Source: Roseivirga sp. (GTDB taxonomy: Bacteria > Bacteroidota > Bacteroidia > Cytophagales > Cyclobacteriaceae). From it: DNA of 64,000 nucleotides. Of this stretch, positions 8,306-16,975 are shown one piece after another. Position numbers and translations under genes: made by a program. Every line of letters begins with the position of its first letter. The stretch's first letter is position 1. The stretch spans positions 1 to 64,000 of the forward strand of contig JAJCYM010000040.1 in NCBI GenBank assembly GCA_029262895.1, written 5' to 3'. The notes beneath the pieces are model-generated. The model was not told the DNA's origin, ran no database searches, and saw only the letters and a list, made by a program, of their open reading frames with translations.

Positions 8306-9733
8306 ATGCCGTTTCTTGCCATACTATGTGTATTGATTTATACGGTCTTTTTGAGTGTCGTTGTCAGGGGCATTAGTAGAGGTAAGTTTGTCTACCTTTT
8401 AATATACCTTATTTCCTTTTTACCCATTTATACTGTTTTTCTCTCTTTTACCTACGCCTTTATTGAATCTGAAATACTCACAAAGCTAATTCAGTATTCT
8501 AAAGAAATAGTAGTTCTCTATGCGTTGATCGTTTGGGGATTTGGGTCTAAGCAAACCTTGAGGAACAAATCGTGGAACTTCTCTTCCCTGGACAAACTTT
8601 TTATCGCATTTCTTTCTCTAGCTGTCATTTTTATGGTACTGCCTATCGGAGAAGTGGGATTTTTGGATAAGGCCACCTATTTCAAGAATATATTACTCTT
8701 CTGTTTGGCGTATTTATTTGGTCGACAATTTAATTTTCAATTCCGGCAATGGAATGTGATTTTCAAAATGATCTTTGCTTTTACGATAGTAGCTTTTCTA
8801 CTTGTGCTGGTCGAAAAGATAACTTCAACACATTTTCATTCTTATATCGGCTACGCCAAGTATAACTCAGATATGCTGAATTTGGATCCACAAGGAAGCT
8901 TTGGTTTAAGGTGGACTTTTCAAGCACAAGAACAGCAGCCACGCTATGGTTCCTTTTTTTCGAACCCACTTGAATTTTCTGCCTCGATGTTAATAAGCTT
9001 TGCTTTGGCCGTCATTTACCTTGTTTCCATGAAGTTTAGCCCTAATCGTCTAAAGTATTTAATGATACTTGGGTTTTGTGGTGGCTGTATACTGTTAGCC
9101 TATTCAAGAGCGACAATGGGTGCCTTTTTTATAACATTGATTTTTATGGCCTTTTTGCTACGATATTATAAACTACTTGCTGGTGCTGGCATCGGATTGT
9201 TCTTATTGACGCTTTATGTACTCTTTCTTGCACCTGAAGACACTCGTTATTTTGTAGAAGATACGCTGCTTTTTCAAAACTCCTCGAGCCTTACACATAT
9301 CGTAGAATGGTTGGAAGGAATTGAAAGTATGGTGCAAAATCCTGAGGGTATCGGATTGGCGATGAGCGGTAATGCAGGGGGTGTTGTCGATGAGCTTAAG
9401 GTAGGCGGTGAAAATCAATTTCTCATTTTCGGAGTTCAACTTGGGGTCATAGGAATGGCCTTATATATCCTTATGATTATCTATGCCATTAGACATAGTT
9501 GGTTGGCTTTTCGGAGGGCTTCAACGCGTGAGAAGCAAGTAGTCCCATTTGTGGCTGCCAGTGTGAAATTTGGACTATTGTTACCCCTATTCACCGCCAA
9601 TGCAGAAACGTATTTATACCTTAGCTTGGTCTCTTGGTGGATGGTTGGTCAGAGTGAATCTATCTACCAAGAGCTGAAACAAAAATCCATTACCCTTGGC
9701 CGAAGGAACTTGGTTAACACATTCAATCCTTGA
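8306..9733 (+). CDS. Wzy-like O-antigen/capsule polymerase (Wzy_C family)
   Basis: This polytopic inner-membrane protein probably polymerises repeat units in the periplasm. About 11-12 membrane segments are visible. A larger periplasmic loop comes at about residues 300-360 (EDTRYFVEDTLLFQNSSS), followed by SGNAGGVVDELKVGGENQFL, a region resembling the active loop of Wzy/WaaL proteins. The ATG at 8306 is preferred; a TTG directly before it is also open. WaaL-type ligase cannot be excluded from sequence alone, but the company of Wzx, Wzz and Wza favours polymerase. The downstream gene overlaps its stop codon. Confidence 0.82.
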   Translation: MPFLAILCVLIYTVFLSVVVRGISRGKFVYLLIYLISFLPIYTVFLSFTYAFIESEILTKLIQYSKEIVVLYALIVWGFGSKQTLRNKSWNFSSLDKLFIAFLSLAVIFMVLPIGEVGFLDKATYFKNILLFCLAYLFGRQFNFQFRQWNVIFKMIFAFTIVAFLLVLVEKITSTHFHSYIGYAKYNSDMLNLDPQGSFGLRWTFQAQEQQPRYGSFFSNPLEFSASMLISFALAVIYLVSMKFSPNRLKYLMILGFCGGCILLAYSRATMGAFFITLIFMAFLLRYYKLLAGAGIGLFLLTLYVLFLAPEDTRYFVEDTLLFQNSSSLTHIVEWLEGIESMVQNPEGIGLAMSGNAGGVVDELKVGGENQFLIFGVQLGVIGMALYILMIIYAIRHSWLAFRRASTREKQVVPFVAASVKFGLLLPLFTANAETYLYLSLVSWWMVGQSESIYQELKQKSITLGRRNLVNTFNP

Positions 9734-10641
9734 GAACAAATAGGAGATATAGCATATGGGAATCTACTGCCATTCTTACGCAGTATTTTATTAGTAGAAT
9801 ATCGCTTTGGTATTTTAGGAAAATAAGCTCGAAAAGGATTACGCTGATAAGAAAACAGGGGATTGGTGACGCAGTTTTTTCCAGTGGGGTTGTAGAAGAA
9901 TTCGTTCGTCAGCATCCTGAAACTTCAATAAAACTGGTCGTTTCATTTCCTGAACTATTTAATAAGGAAAGTCAAAAGAGCTTTTCTTGGAAGGATTTCC
10001 CGTTAGTGTGGTTGATGTACGAACATTATGATTTTGCTCCTTTAAAAAGGGAGGACAAACATATTAAATATATAATTGCAGAACATTTAGGGCTTAGGCC
10101 TGATATGACTTATGACTACGAGATTGCACTACAGGAAAATCAGCATAAGTCATTCAGAGCCTCTTATATTGATCGGATTGACTACATGGTACTACAGCCT
10201 TGGGCTGGGGAATGGAATAGATTGAGAAATTGGTCAAAAGATAAATGGGAAGAAACAATAGCAAAACTTGAAACAGAACTTCCTATTTATCAGATAGGCT
10301 CTAAAAATGATCCATTGATCGATGGAGCATTTGATTTGAGAGGTAAGACTTCAGTATTAGAAGGAATATTCCTTATCAAAAATGCCAAAATCTTTATTGG
10401 TGTTAATTCTTTTGGTGAACAGGTAGCTGGAGCGTACAAAGTCCCCTCGGTGGTTTTATATGGTCCAACCAATCCCATGTATTCTTTAAATGAGAATCAA
10501 ATAGCGGTTTTTAAAGATGTGAGGAAGGCTCGTGAAGAACTTTCACAGAGTTATGAGTTCAGTTCACTGGATAATGTTGATGTAGATCATGTAATTTCCA
10601 GTATTGAGGAAGTAATGAGTTTCAAATCTACTACAGAATGA
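9730..10641 (+). CDS. Glycosyltransferase family 9-like (heptosyltransferase fold)
   Basis: This is a GT-B protein resembling ADP-heptose:LPS heptosyltransferases. The fold's start RITLIRKQGIGDAVFSSGVV is at about residues 36-55. The donor-site half has LQPWAGEWNRLRNWSKDKWE and later IGVNSFGEQVAGAYKVPSVV followed by LYGPTNPM, as in family 9. No ATG occurs before the conserved core. The best start is the TTG at 9730, overlapping the wzy stop as TTGA, which indicates coupled translation. It overlaps the GT4 gene by 4 bases (ATGA). Donor may be a heptose or another sugar; not determinable here. Confidence 0.8.
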   Translation: MRTNRRYSIWESTAILTQYFISRISLWYFRKISSKRITLIRKQGIGDAVFSSGVVEEFVRQHPETSIKLVVSFPELFNKESQKSFSWKDFPLVWLMYEHYDFAPLKREDKHIKYIIAEHLGLRPDMTYDYEIALQENQHKSFRASYIDRIDYMVLQPWAGEWNRLRNWSKDKWEETIAKLETELPIYQIGSKNDPLIDGAFDLRGKTSVLEGIFLIKNAKIFIGVNSFGEQVAGAYKVPSVVLYGPTNPMYSLNENQIAVFKDVRKAREELSQSYEFSSLDNVDVDHVISSIEEVMSFKSTTE

Positions 10642-11786
10642 AAATCCTCCAGGTTCACAATCATTACAAGAAAAAAGGAGGCGAAGAGACTGTCGTTGAA
10701 GAGGAAAAGAAGGTGTTAGAAGCAAATGGACATGAAGTGGTTCAGTTCATGAAAAACAGCTCGGCAATAGACCAATATTCTAAACCTGATTTATTAAGGC
10801 TGTTAATCTCCCAACGTTCTTCACGAAGTGTAGGAAAGGAGTTCAGGAAATTGATAAGAGAATCTCGACCAGATATATGTCATGTTCACAATATATATCC
10901 GCTTATTACCCCGGTAGTATATGAAGTATGCGAATTAGAAAGAATTCCTGTTGTGCAAACTCTACATAACTATAAAATGGTTTGTACAAATAGTCTGTTG
11001 TTTCGCGAAGGTGAAGTCTGTGAGCTTTGTTTGAACAAGAGCCTTCTTAACTCCATTCGATACAAATGTTACAGGGATTCACTTCTTGTCACTGCTCTTC
11101 AGGCTGACGTGATTCAAACCCATAGAAGAAGGGGGACCTGGGACAATCTTATCAATCGTTATATCTGTCTTACTGATTTTCAAAGGGATAAGCTGGTTTC
11201 AGGGGGGCTACCAAAAGAGAAAACAGTAATTAAACCTAATTTTGTTGATCAGCCGGAAAACGAGTCATTGATAGGAGATTATTTCCTTTTTGTTGGAAGA
11301 CTGGACAGGTCAAAAGGATTTGATGACCTTTTGGTTCTTTTCGAAAATTGTCCATCAGTGTCATTTTTGTTAATTGGCGAATCAGATAATCCAGATAGAT
11401 TGAACTCATTTGATAATGTTAGCTATTTAGGTAAGAAGAACAGAGACGAAGTTTTGGACTACATGAGCAAATCGAGAGCGGTGATTTTTCCATCAAAATA
11501 TTACGAAGGTATGCCGATGGTTATTTTGGAGGCCTTTTCACTCCAAAAACCCGTAATAGCTAGAGACACCGGAGCCATGTCATCAATGATAAATCACGAA
11601 GGCAATGGTCTTAAATATCAGGATGTGGATGGGCTAATTGATGCTGTTAATTTATTAGATGATAGGCCTGACAAAGTGGAAATTTTAGGTAAAGGGGCCT
11701 ATTCAGACTATTGCTCTAATTATTCCGTAGATGAGGGCTATCGAAATCTAATCGAATTGTATCAATCGGTGAAAAATGAAAGCTGA
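10638..11786 (+). CDS. Glycosyltransferase family 4
   Basis: This is a retaining GT-B transferase. The N-terminal domain starts with QVHNHYKKKGGEETVVEEEK, the glycine-rich acceptor loop. A Cys-containing segment at about 115-150 (CELCLNKS, YKCYRDSLL) is typical of the GT4 subfamily that also has VVQTLHNYKMVC. The C-terminal GT1 domain shows FVGRLDRSKGFDDL at about 217 and the E-x7-E nucleotide-sugar motif near 290 (GMPMVILEAFSLQKPVI). The ATG overlaps the previous gene by 4 bases, and the stop overlaps the next gene by 11. Confidence 0.93.
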   Translation: MKILQVHNHYKKKGGEETVVEEEKKVLEANGHEVVQFMKNSSAIDQYSKPDLLRLLISQRSSRSVGKEFRKLIRESRPDICHVHNIYPLITPVVYEVCELERIPVVQTLHNYKMVCTNSLLFREGEVCELCLNKSLLNSIRYKCYRDSLLVTALQADVIQTHRRRGTWDNLINRYICLTDFQRDKLVSGGLPKEKTVIKPNFVDQPENESLIGDYFLFVGRLDRSKGFDDLLVLFENCPSVSFLLIGESDNPDRLNSFDNVSYLGKKNRDEVLDYMSKSRAVIFPSKYYEGMPMVILEAFSLQKPVIARDTGAMSSMINHEGNGLKYQDVDGLIDAVNLLDDRPDKVEILGKGAYSDYCSNYSVDEGYRNLIELYQSVKNES

Positions 11787-12549
11787 TTTGGATTTCAAAA
11801 AATATAAACTCTTTTGGCCCGATTATGCCGATGTAGATTATGAGTCGGCTTCAGAGATTATAATTGAAAAGGCACGTTCAAATTCCAGTTTTGGAGTATC
11901 GGCACTTGCAGTTCATGGGTTGATAACTTCGTTAAATGATCCTGTCTTAAAGGAACTAATCAATAGAATTGATCTAATCGTTCCGGACGGTCAACCTGTG
12001 AGATGGGCCTTAAACAGTTTTTATAAGTTGGACATGAAAGAGCGTGTCTATGGCCCTGAGCTTACACTTCATGTCCTGAGAAAGGCCAATGAAGTTGGCT
12101 TGGCGGTTTTTCTTTATGGTAGTAATCAACAGACATCCGACCTATTCAAGGCCTTTATAGTTAGGGAATTTCCTAGGATCAGATTGGTTGGTCAGCATAT
12201 TGATAGGTTTAGGGAGGCAACTCAAGAAGAAGATATTCTCGACATAGGCAGAATTAATCAAAGCGGAGCCAACATTGTATTGGTGGGAAGAGGTTGTCCC
12301 AGGCAGGAAATATGGGTTGCTAATCACCTGTCGAAGATCGATGCTGTAATGATGGCTGTTGGCGCTGCCTTTGATTTTCATGCGGGCACCTTGAGTCAGG
12401 CACCTGAATGGATGCAGAAGAGAGGATTGGAATGGTTGTTCAGGTTAGCAAAAGAACCCAGACGACTTTGGCGAAGATACCTCGTGACCAACTCACAGTT
12501 TTTATTAAAATTCTTCAAAAACAAGGTGCTCTTACGAAGGCCTTACTAA
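11776..12549 (+). CDS. WecG/TagA/CpsF-family glycosyltransferase (GT26)
   Basis: This peripheral membrane transferase of family GT26 usually adds the second sugar to an undecaprenyl-linked primer. Family motifs seen are LIVPDGQPVRWAL at about 66-78 (with the conserved Asp), FLYGSNQQTSD, VLVGRGCPRQEIWVA and AVGAAFDFHAG followed by APEWMQKRGLEWLFRLAKEP near 193-230. The basic C-terminus (RRLWRRY) is the membrane-contact part. Length of 257 is normal. The gene lies at the end of the tightly overlapping run of transferases, consistent with an early step acting after the WcaJ-type enzyme. Confidence 0.93.
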   Translation: MKADLDFKKYKLFWPDYADVDYESASEIIIEKARSNSSFGVSALAVHGLITSLNDPVLKELINRIDLIVPDGQPVRWALNSFYKLDMKERVYGPELTLHVLRKANEVGLAVFLYGSNQQTSDLFKAFIVREFPRIRLVGQHIDRFREATQEEDILDIGRINQSGANIVLVGRGCPRQEIWVANHLSKIDAVMMAVGAAFDFHAGTLSQAPEWMQKRGLEWLFRLAKEPRRLWRRYLVTNSQFLLKFFKNKVLLRRPY

Positions 12550-12593
12550 ATTAGTACTTCCGATTTACGAGTCACCAAATTGCAATTTTGATC

Positions 12594-13655
12594 ATGCAAA
12601 AATTACTAGTTACGGGCGCAGCAGGGCTTATTGGAAGTGAGGTCGTCAGGCACTTTTGCAGAAGAGATTGGGAGGTCATAGGAATAGATAATAATATGCG
12701 GGCCGATTTCTTCGGTCCAAATGGCGACACGCTATGGAATGTGGGTCAGCTAACTGAGCAATTCAAACACTATACTCATCACTCTATTGATATCAGAGAT
12801 CGAAAGGTTGTGCTTGAGTTTATTAAAAGTGTCAAACCAGATGCCATAGTACATGCAGCTGCTCAACCGAGTCATGATCTAGCAGCATCCAGACCATTTG
12901 ATGATTTTGATGTGAATGCGGTTGGAACCTTGAATCTTTTGGAGGCTACCAGGCGCTTTTCCACGGATGTTCCCTTTGTTCACATGTCGACAAACAAGGT
13001 ATATGGTGATGGACCGAATGGGCTAAACCTTATTGAGAAGGAGGCCAGATGGGATTTTGCAGATGACCTATATTTTAATGGGATCAAAGAGTCATTCTCC
13101 ATCGACCAATCGAAGCATTCCATCTTTGGTGCCTCAAAGGTAAGTGCCGATGTTATGGTTCAAGAGTATGCTCGTTATTTTGATATGCCTACATGTTGTT
13201 TGAGAGGTGGATGCTTGACTGGCCCAAATCATAGTGGAGTAGAATTACACGGATTCCTTAGCTATTTGATTAAGTGCAATTTGACGGGAAAAGAGTATAC
13301 AATTTTTGGTTACAAAGGCAAACAGGTTCGTGATAATATACATTCTTATGATGTAGCTCGATTTATTGAAGAATTTCTCCAGGCACCCCGAGTTGGTGAA
13401 GTGTATAATCTGGGTGGCGGTAGAGACAACTCAATTTCAATATTGGAGGCTTTTGAACTCATAACGTCCATATCCGGAAAGCCAATGAACTACACCTATT
13501 CGGATAAAGCAAGAAGCGGAGACCATATGTGCTATATCTCAAATCTGTCCAAGATATACGAACATTATCCCCAGTGGGAGATAAGCAAGAACCTTCGGAT
13601 TACTTTCGAAGAGATTTATGACTCTTGGGAAAAGAGAGACAGACCTCAGCGGTAA
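12594..13655 (+). CDS. NAD-dependent epimerase, CDP-paratose 2-epimerase-like
   Basis: This is an extended SDR protein related to CDP-tyvelose/paratose epimerases. The Rossmann motif [11 protein letters not shown] is at residues 8-18 and the nucleotide-binding acid is in [27 protein letters not shown] supplies the Ser/Thr site. The usual YxxxK is FGASK here, with Phe in place of the catalytic Tyr. The family-like [13 protein letters not shown] and [20 protein letters not shown] are present. The ATG at 12594 is preferred over a TTG six bases upstream. Product sugar unknown. It is the last gene of the plus-strand run, convergent with the Wzi gene after 21 bases. Confidence 0.82.
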   Translation: MQKLLVTGAAGLIGSEVVRHFCRRDWEVIGIDNNMRADFFGPNGDTLWNVGQLTEQFKHYTHHSIDIRDRKVVLEFIKSVKPDAIVHAAAQPSHDLAASRPFDDFDVNAVGTLNLLEATRRFSTDVPFVHMSTNKVYGDGPNGLNLIEKEARWDFADDLYFNGIKESFSIDQSKHSIFGASKVSADVMVQEYARYFDMPTCCLRGGCLTGPNHSGVELHGFLSYLIKCNLTGKEYTIFGYKGKQVRDNIHSYDVARFIEEFLQAPRVGEVYNLGGGRDNSISILEAFELITSISGKPMNYTYSDKARSGDHMCYISNLSKIYEHYPQWEISKNLRITFEEIYDSWEKRDRPQR

Positions 13656-13676
13656 ATCTCGTTTGAAATAAGCTAT

Positions 13677-15356
13677 TCAGAATTTATAGGCCAACTTTAA
13701 TTCAATATGCAAATTTCCTACGTCCGTTCCAGGGACAAGGAAAGGTGGAACAAATGGCACATCGAATAACTCCCATTGATAGTTTAGTGCTCTTGTATAG
13801 AAGATATTGGCAGAAGCAAGCACTTTTTTAAATTCCCAATCAGCAAAAGCGTGGATGTTAAAATCCACCCAGTATCTTCTAAAATCTTGAGAATTTTCGA
13901 AAGCGAAGTATAAAAAATCATTATTGTGAGCAACGCGCTCCAAAGCTACACCGATACGATTTTTGCCTTTGGTCCAGGCAACGCTCAGGTAGTGAGAATT
14001 ACTGCCCGGTCCGATGGAGGCTCCCAAAACTTCACCATTGTGTGTATAACCATGCCTTACCCTGGAATGAAGATACCAACTCCCCGCATCCCGGAGTAAT
14101 CTTCCCGCAGTTTGCTCCATTTGTGTCCATTCCCAGTTTACTTGTATGAAGGCATCTTTCCGTTTTGTTGAAAATAGTTTATGAATTCCTATTGTCGTGG
14201 CCCTCGAATGGTCAGAATCCAAGATCAAATCTCTGAAATTTCCCGATGCGTCATTTCTGTGAAATTCCATATATATTTCGGCCTTGGCATCTGTCCATAA
14301 CCACCTCATAAATAATCCAGCAGCCTGATCTCGTTGTAACTCATTACGACCACCAGTATTGTCATCATTTTCGCGGAAAAGATTTGAAATGGCAGGAAAA
14401 TAATCGTTTGTCCTTTTAATGAATTCCGAATAAGCTTGAATCCAACGCACAAATCCCAACGAGAGGCCTGGAATCCATTTCGGAGCATAGCTAAAAGAGA
14501 TTGATTGGAAATACCGCCAATCATCCTCTTTAGGCACATAGAGCAATCTATTTCTATCCATTCTTGTCGTGTCAGGGGGTGCAAAACCGGACGCTTTCAA
14601 TCGACCCGTTACGATCTGCCATTCAAAATGTCCAATTGGCGTCTTGAGGGGCCGTGTAGTATTAAAAGTGATATGTTCAAATCCTTGGGCATTGTTGCTC
14701 ATCATTATACTGTTTCGGATAGAGGGTCCCCACCAAATGTTTTCTGTTGAAATACCTAAAGACATCCCCCATTTGTTAAGCCTCACACTTGATTGTCCGG
14801 GCAGTAATTTGGAATATGCGCCATTTCCATATCTTTCGGGTGTATCTATTCTGTTAAACCAAACATAGCGTTGAGCCCATTTTTGTCCATCAAAGCTATC
14901 TGGAAAGCCTGGATAGGGCTTGTTTTGGGCTCGCACGTATTCAGGTTTAAGCTGAATTGATAGTGGTCCGATTTCAGCATAAAGACCTGCACTTATTAAT
15001 ATCTGCGCACCCTTGGAACGGATCATCGCACCATCATTTCGACTATATGGATGATGGCTGTCGTAGCTAAATTTAAATTCGGCTGGCAATATTCTAACCA
15101 CTCCTTTGCCTTTCAAAAAGCGACTTTGGACAGGGAAATAAGAGTTGACGTCCAGAACAGCACTATCCACAGACATTCGGTCATGGCCAAAATTGATTGG
15201 TCGGTAGTTAAATGAAAAAGTGGTATCAAATTTCCCTAAGAGTTGTTGTCGCCTCAGATAGTCTTCTATAAGGGGTGATCCCAATGGGATAGTCTGTCCA
15301 ATGAGATTGACGGAAAAGAGTGTGGTAAAAACGATATAAAGATAGAGTTGTCTCAT
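13677..15356 (-). CDS. Capsule assembly Wzi family outer-membrane protein
   Basis: This is a predicted outer-membrane beta-barrel of the Wzi family, which holds capsular polysaccharide at the surface. A signal peptide is at residues 1-20 (ending LIGQ). The diagnostic region is near residue 205: STENIWWGPSIRNSIMMSNN followed by AQGFEHITFNTTRPL, similar to proteobacterial Wzi. Amphipathic strands continue to a C-terminal aromatic end, LAYKF, as outer-membrane barrels require. At 559 residues it is longer than E. coli Wzi. Its start overlaps the stop of the upstream lipoprotein gene by one base (TAATG), so the two form a coupled pair. Confidence 0.88.
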   Translation of the reverse strand: MRQLYLYIVFTTLFSVNLIGQTIPLGSPLIEDYLRRQQLLGKFDTTFSFNYRPINFGHDRMSVDSAVLDVNSYFPVQSRFLKGKGVVRILPAEFKFSYDSHHPYSRNDGAMIRSKGAQILISAGLYAEIGPLSIQLKPEYVRAQNKPYPGFPDSFDGQKWAQRYVWFNRIDTPERYGNGAYSKLLPGQSSVRLNKWGMSLGISTENIWWGPSIRNSIMMSNNAQGFEHITFNTTRPLKTPIGHFEWQIVTGRLKASGFAPPDTTRMDRNRLLYVPKEDDWRYFQSISFSYAPKWIPGLSLGFVRWIQAYSEFIKRTNDYFPAISNLFRENDDNTGGRNELQRDQAAGLFMRWLWTDAKAEIYMEFHRNDASGNFRDLILDSDHSRATTIGIHKLFSTKRKDAFIQVNWEWTQMEQTAGRLLRDAGSWYLHSRVRHGYTHNGEVLGASIGPGSNSHYLSVAWTKGKNRIGVALERVAHNNDFLYFAFENSQDFRRYWVDFNIHAFADWEFKKVLASANIFYTRALNYQWELFDVPFVPPFLVPGTDVGNLHIELKLAYKF

Positions 15357-16024
15357 TATTCAGTGCTAAGGGCTCGTACAACCAAATTGTCCATTGACCA
15401 ACTCTCATCACACTTCCCATCAACCCTATTTGGTTGAAAGAGCTTATCATAAAAGGTAATAACTAGCGCTTGGCCTGTACGTCTATAAGTCTGTTCTATC
15501 CGAACGACTGACGTTCCTTGGTTGTTATCAAAGCTTGAACATAGACCTCGCCCTTTCCAACTCACAGCACTTCTTGGCTTGGCAGAAAATGGATATGAAT
15601 TTGGGAAGGACTGCCAAAGGCAGAGTGCCGAATCACAAGGTCCGTTAGAAAAGGTGGTTTCAAACTTGAACTCATTGGCACCCGAATTCAATCCTGGGTC
15701 TAGTTCCATGACCCATAAATCAGGCACATCTGGATCGAAACCATTAAAATTTCCATCCCAAGAATCATGCAAAAGTAAGTCGAACGAAACATAAATGTAA
15801 TCATGATCAGGAAGATCATTCAGATGCAATCGAAATCCGTCATTATTGTAGTTTCCAATAACGTTGCTGCCCAAGTATGTGATAATCCGTCCTCCCGTAA
15901 TATCAGACAGATCGTTGGATTCAAAGTTGTTGGAGTAGACAACTATGTTAGAGGTCAGTTCTTCGCCACTACAGGCAAATAGGCTGATAAACAACAAAAT
16001 TGGGAATAAGTGTTTATTGATCAT
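15356..16024 (-). CDS. Hypothetical lipoprotein coupled to Wzi
   Basis: I do not recognise the family. It has a lipoprotein signal with lipobox LFAC at residues 15-18. The mature part is beta-rich with many aromatic and acidic residues (FDLLLHDSWDGN, WVMELDPG, TTFSNGPCDSALCLW), which looks like a jelly-roll/concanavalin-type carbohydrate-binding fold. Four or more cysteines could form disulfides (CDSALC, LCSSF, KCDES). The TAATG overlap with the Wzi gene suggests the two act together at the cell surface. A lectin-like role in holding polysaccharide is an inference only. Confidence 0.75.
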   Translation of the reverse strand: MINKHLFPILLFISLFACSGEELTSNIVVYSNNFESNDLSDITGGRIITYLGSNVIGNYNNDGFRLHLNDLPDHDYIYVSFDLLLHDSWDGNFNGFDPDVPDLWVMELDPGLNSGANEFKFETTFSNGPCDSALCLWQSFPNSYPFSAKPRSAVSWKGRGLCSSFDNNQGTSVVRIEQTYRRTGQALVITFYDKLFQPNRVDGKCDESWSMDNLVVRALSTE

Positions 16025-16071
16025 TTTGGTTTAAATGAAAAGCCATAAAACAAAGCCCACCTTCATTCTAC

Positions 16072-16728
16072 TCAGTCAAAATTGTGTACGGTGTAGGATT
16101 TGTCAAAAATGAGAAATTTTTCGGTATAGATAGAAGAATCTAAGAAAAGTTGTCGCAATTCACCTTTCGACAACAATCGTATCTCGTTAAGCCATTGGGA
16201 CGCTTTTTCGGCTTCCCACTTTTTCCCATGACTAAAAGGAGTACGTGTCAAAATTGTTAAAGCCAGACGTTTTGGAAAGAAATTGAAGAAGGGCAGTCTG
16301 AAATGGGGCTCCATAAAAAAATATTTGTTGGGAGTCTGAATGAAATGATATTTCCCTACTCGAACGCATTCTGATTTCATTTTCTTCTGATTTTCAAAAG
16401 TATAAAGATGTTCAATAACTGAGTTGCTAAACACGACATCAAATTCATTGTCTTGAAACTGACTAAGGTCTGTCGCATTACCTTCGATTGATTTCATGTT
16501 TGTCCATTCTACCTCTGTCCTTGAAAGATTAAGTAGGGTAATACGAATGTCCAGGTTGTTAGCACACTCTCTGTTGATCCAGAAAGATTGCGTTCCTCCA
16601 ACATCGAGTATTGTTATTGGTTTATCGAGATTTGAGATACACTTTTCGAAAAATCGGAATCGCTTGGCACGAAACCTGTCGCCAAGACTGCCTTTGCTTT
16701 CTGAGAATCCCAATAACCTTTTGATCAT
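16072..16728 (-). CDS. Class I SAM-dependent methyltransferase
   Basis: This is a cytosolic SAM-dependent methyltransferase of the Methyltransf_11/25 type. Motif I is ILDVGGTQSFWINRE (residues about 40-54), followed by the acidic end of beta-2 region and SIEGNATDLSQFQDNEFDVV and FSNSVIEHL, which are motifs II-III of the class. The C-terminal part contains a basic patch around FFPKRLALTILTRTPFSHGK. A polysaccharide or lipid-linked sugar is the probable substrate because the gene lies between capsule genes, but the acceptor cannot be read from the sequence. It is probably cotranscribed with the lipoprotein and Wzi genes. Confidence 0.85.
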   Translation of the reverse strand: MIKRLLGFSESKGSLGDRFRAKRFRFFEKCISNLDKPITILDVGGTQSFWINRECANNLDIRITLLNLSRTEVEWTNMKSIEGNATDLSQFQDNEFDVVFSNSVIEHLYTFENQKKMKSECVRVGKYHFIQTPNKYFFMEPHFRLPFFNFFPKRLALTILTRTPFSHGKKWEAEKASQWLNEIRLLSKGELRQLFLDSSIYTEKFLIFDKSYTVHNFD

Positions 16729-16916
16729 AACTTGCTAAAGCAGAAATCTAAGCAAGCAATTCGATAAATGCGAAAATTTATGAAATTATGAGTTCAAGAC
16801 TGTTACTCCTTGAATTCTTTTATGTAGTAGGGTTTTTATTTAGACACTTGTCTTTAATCCAAATATTACCGTATCATTAAATTCTAATTGCGCTGATAAA
16901 CCAACAAGGAGTTTAA

Positions 16917-16924
16917 TATATTTG
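16917..16924 (+). promoter_or_regulatory. Candidate -7 element (TATATTTG) for the WcaJ-type gene
   Basis: TATATTTG fits the Bacteroidota -7 consensus TAnnTTTG and lies 51 bases before the start codon. No matching TTG at the usual 19-21 base spacing upstream is seen, so this is a weak prediction. Confidence 0.35.
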
Positions 16925-16975
16925 CTGTAATGTGATTTTTCAATGTTAAACTAAGACACTAACTATTCTCATTCC

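Noticed and set aside
16025-16071. Possible terminator between the lipoprotein and methyltransferase genes
   Set aside because: No inverted repeat of useful length is visible in this 47-base gap.
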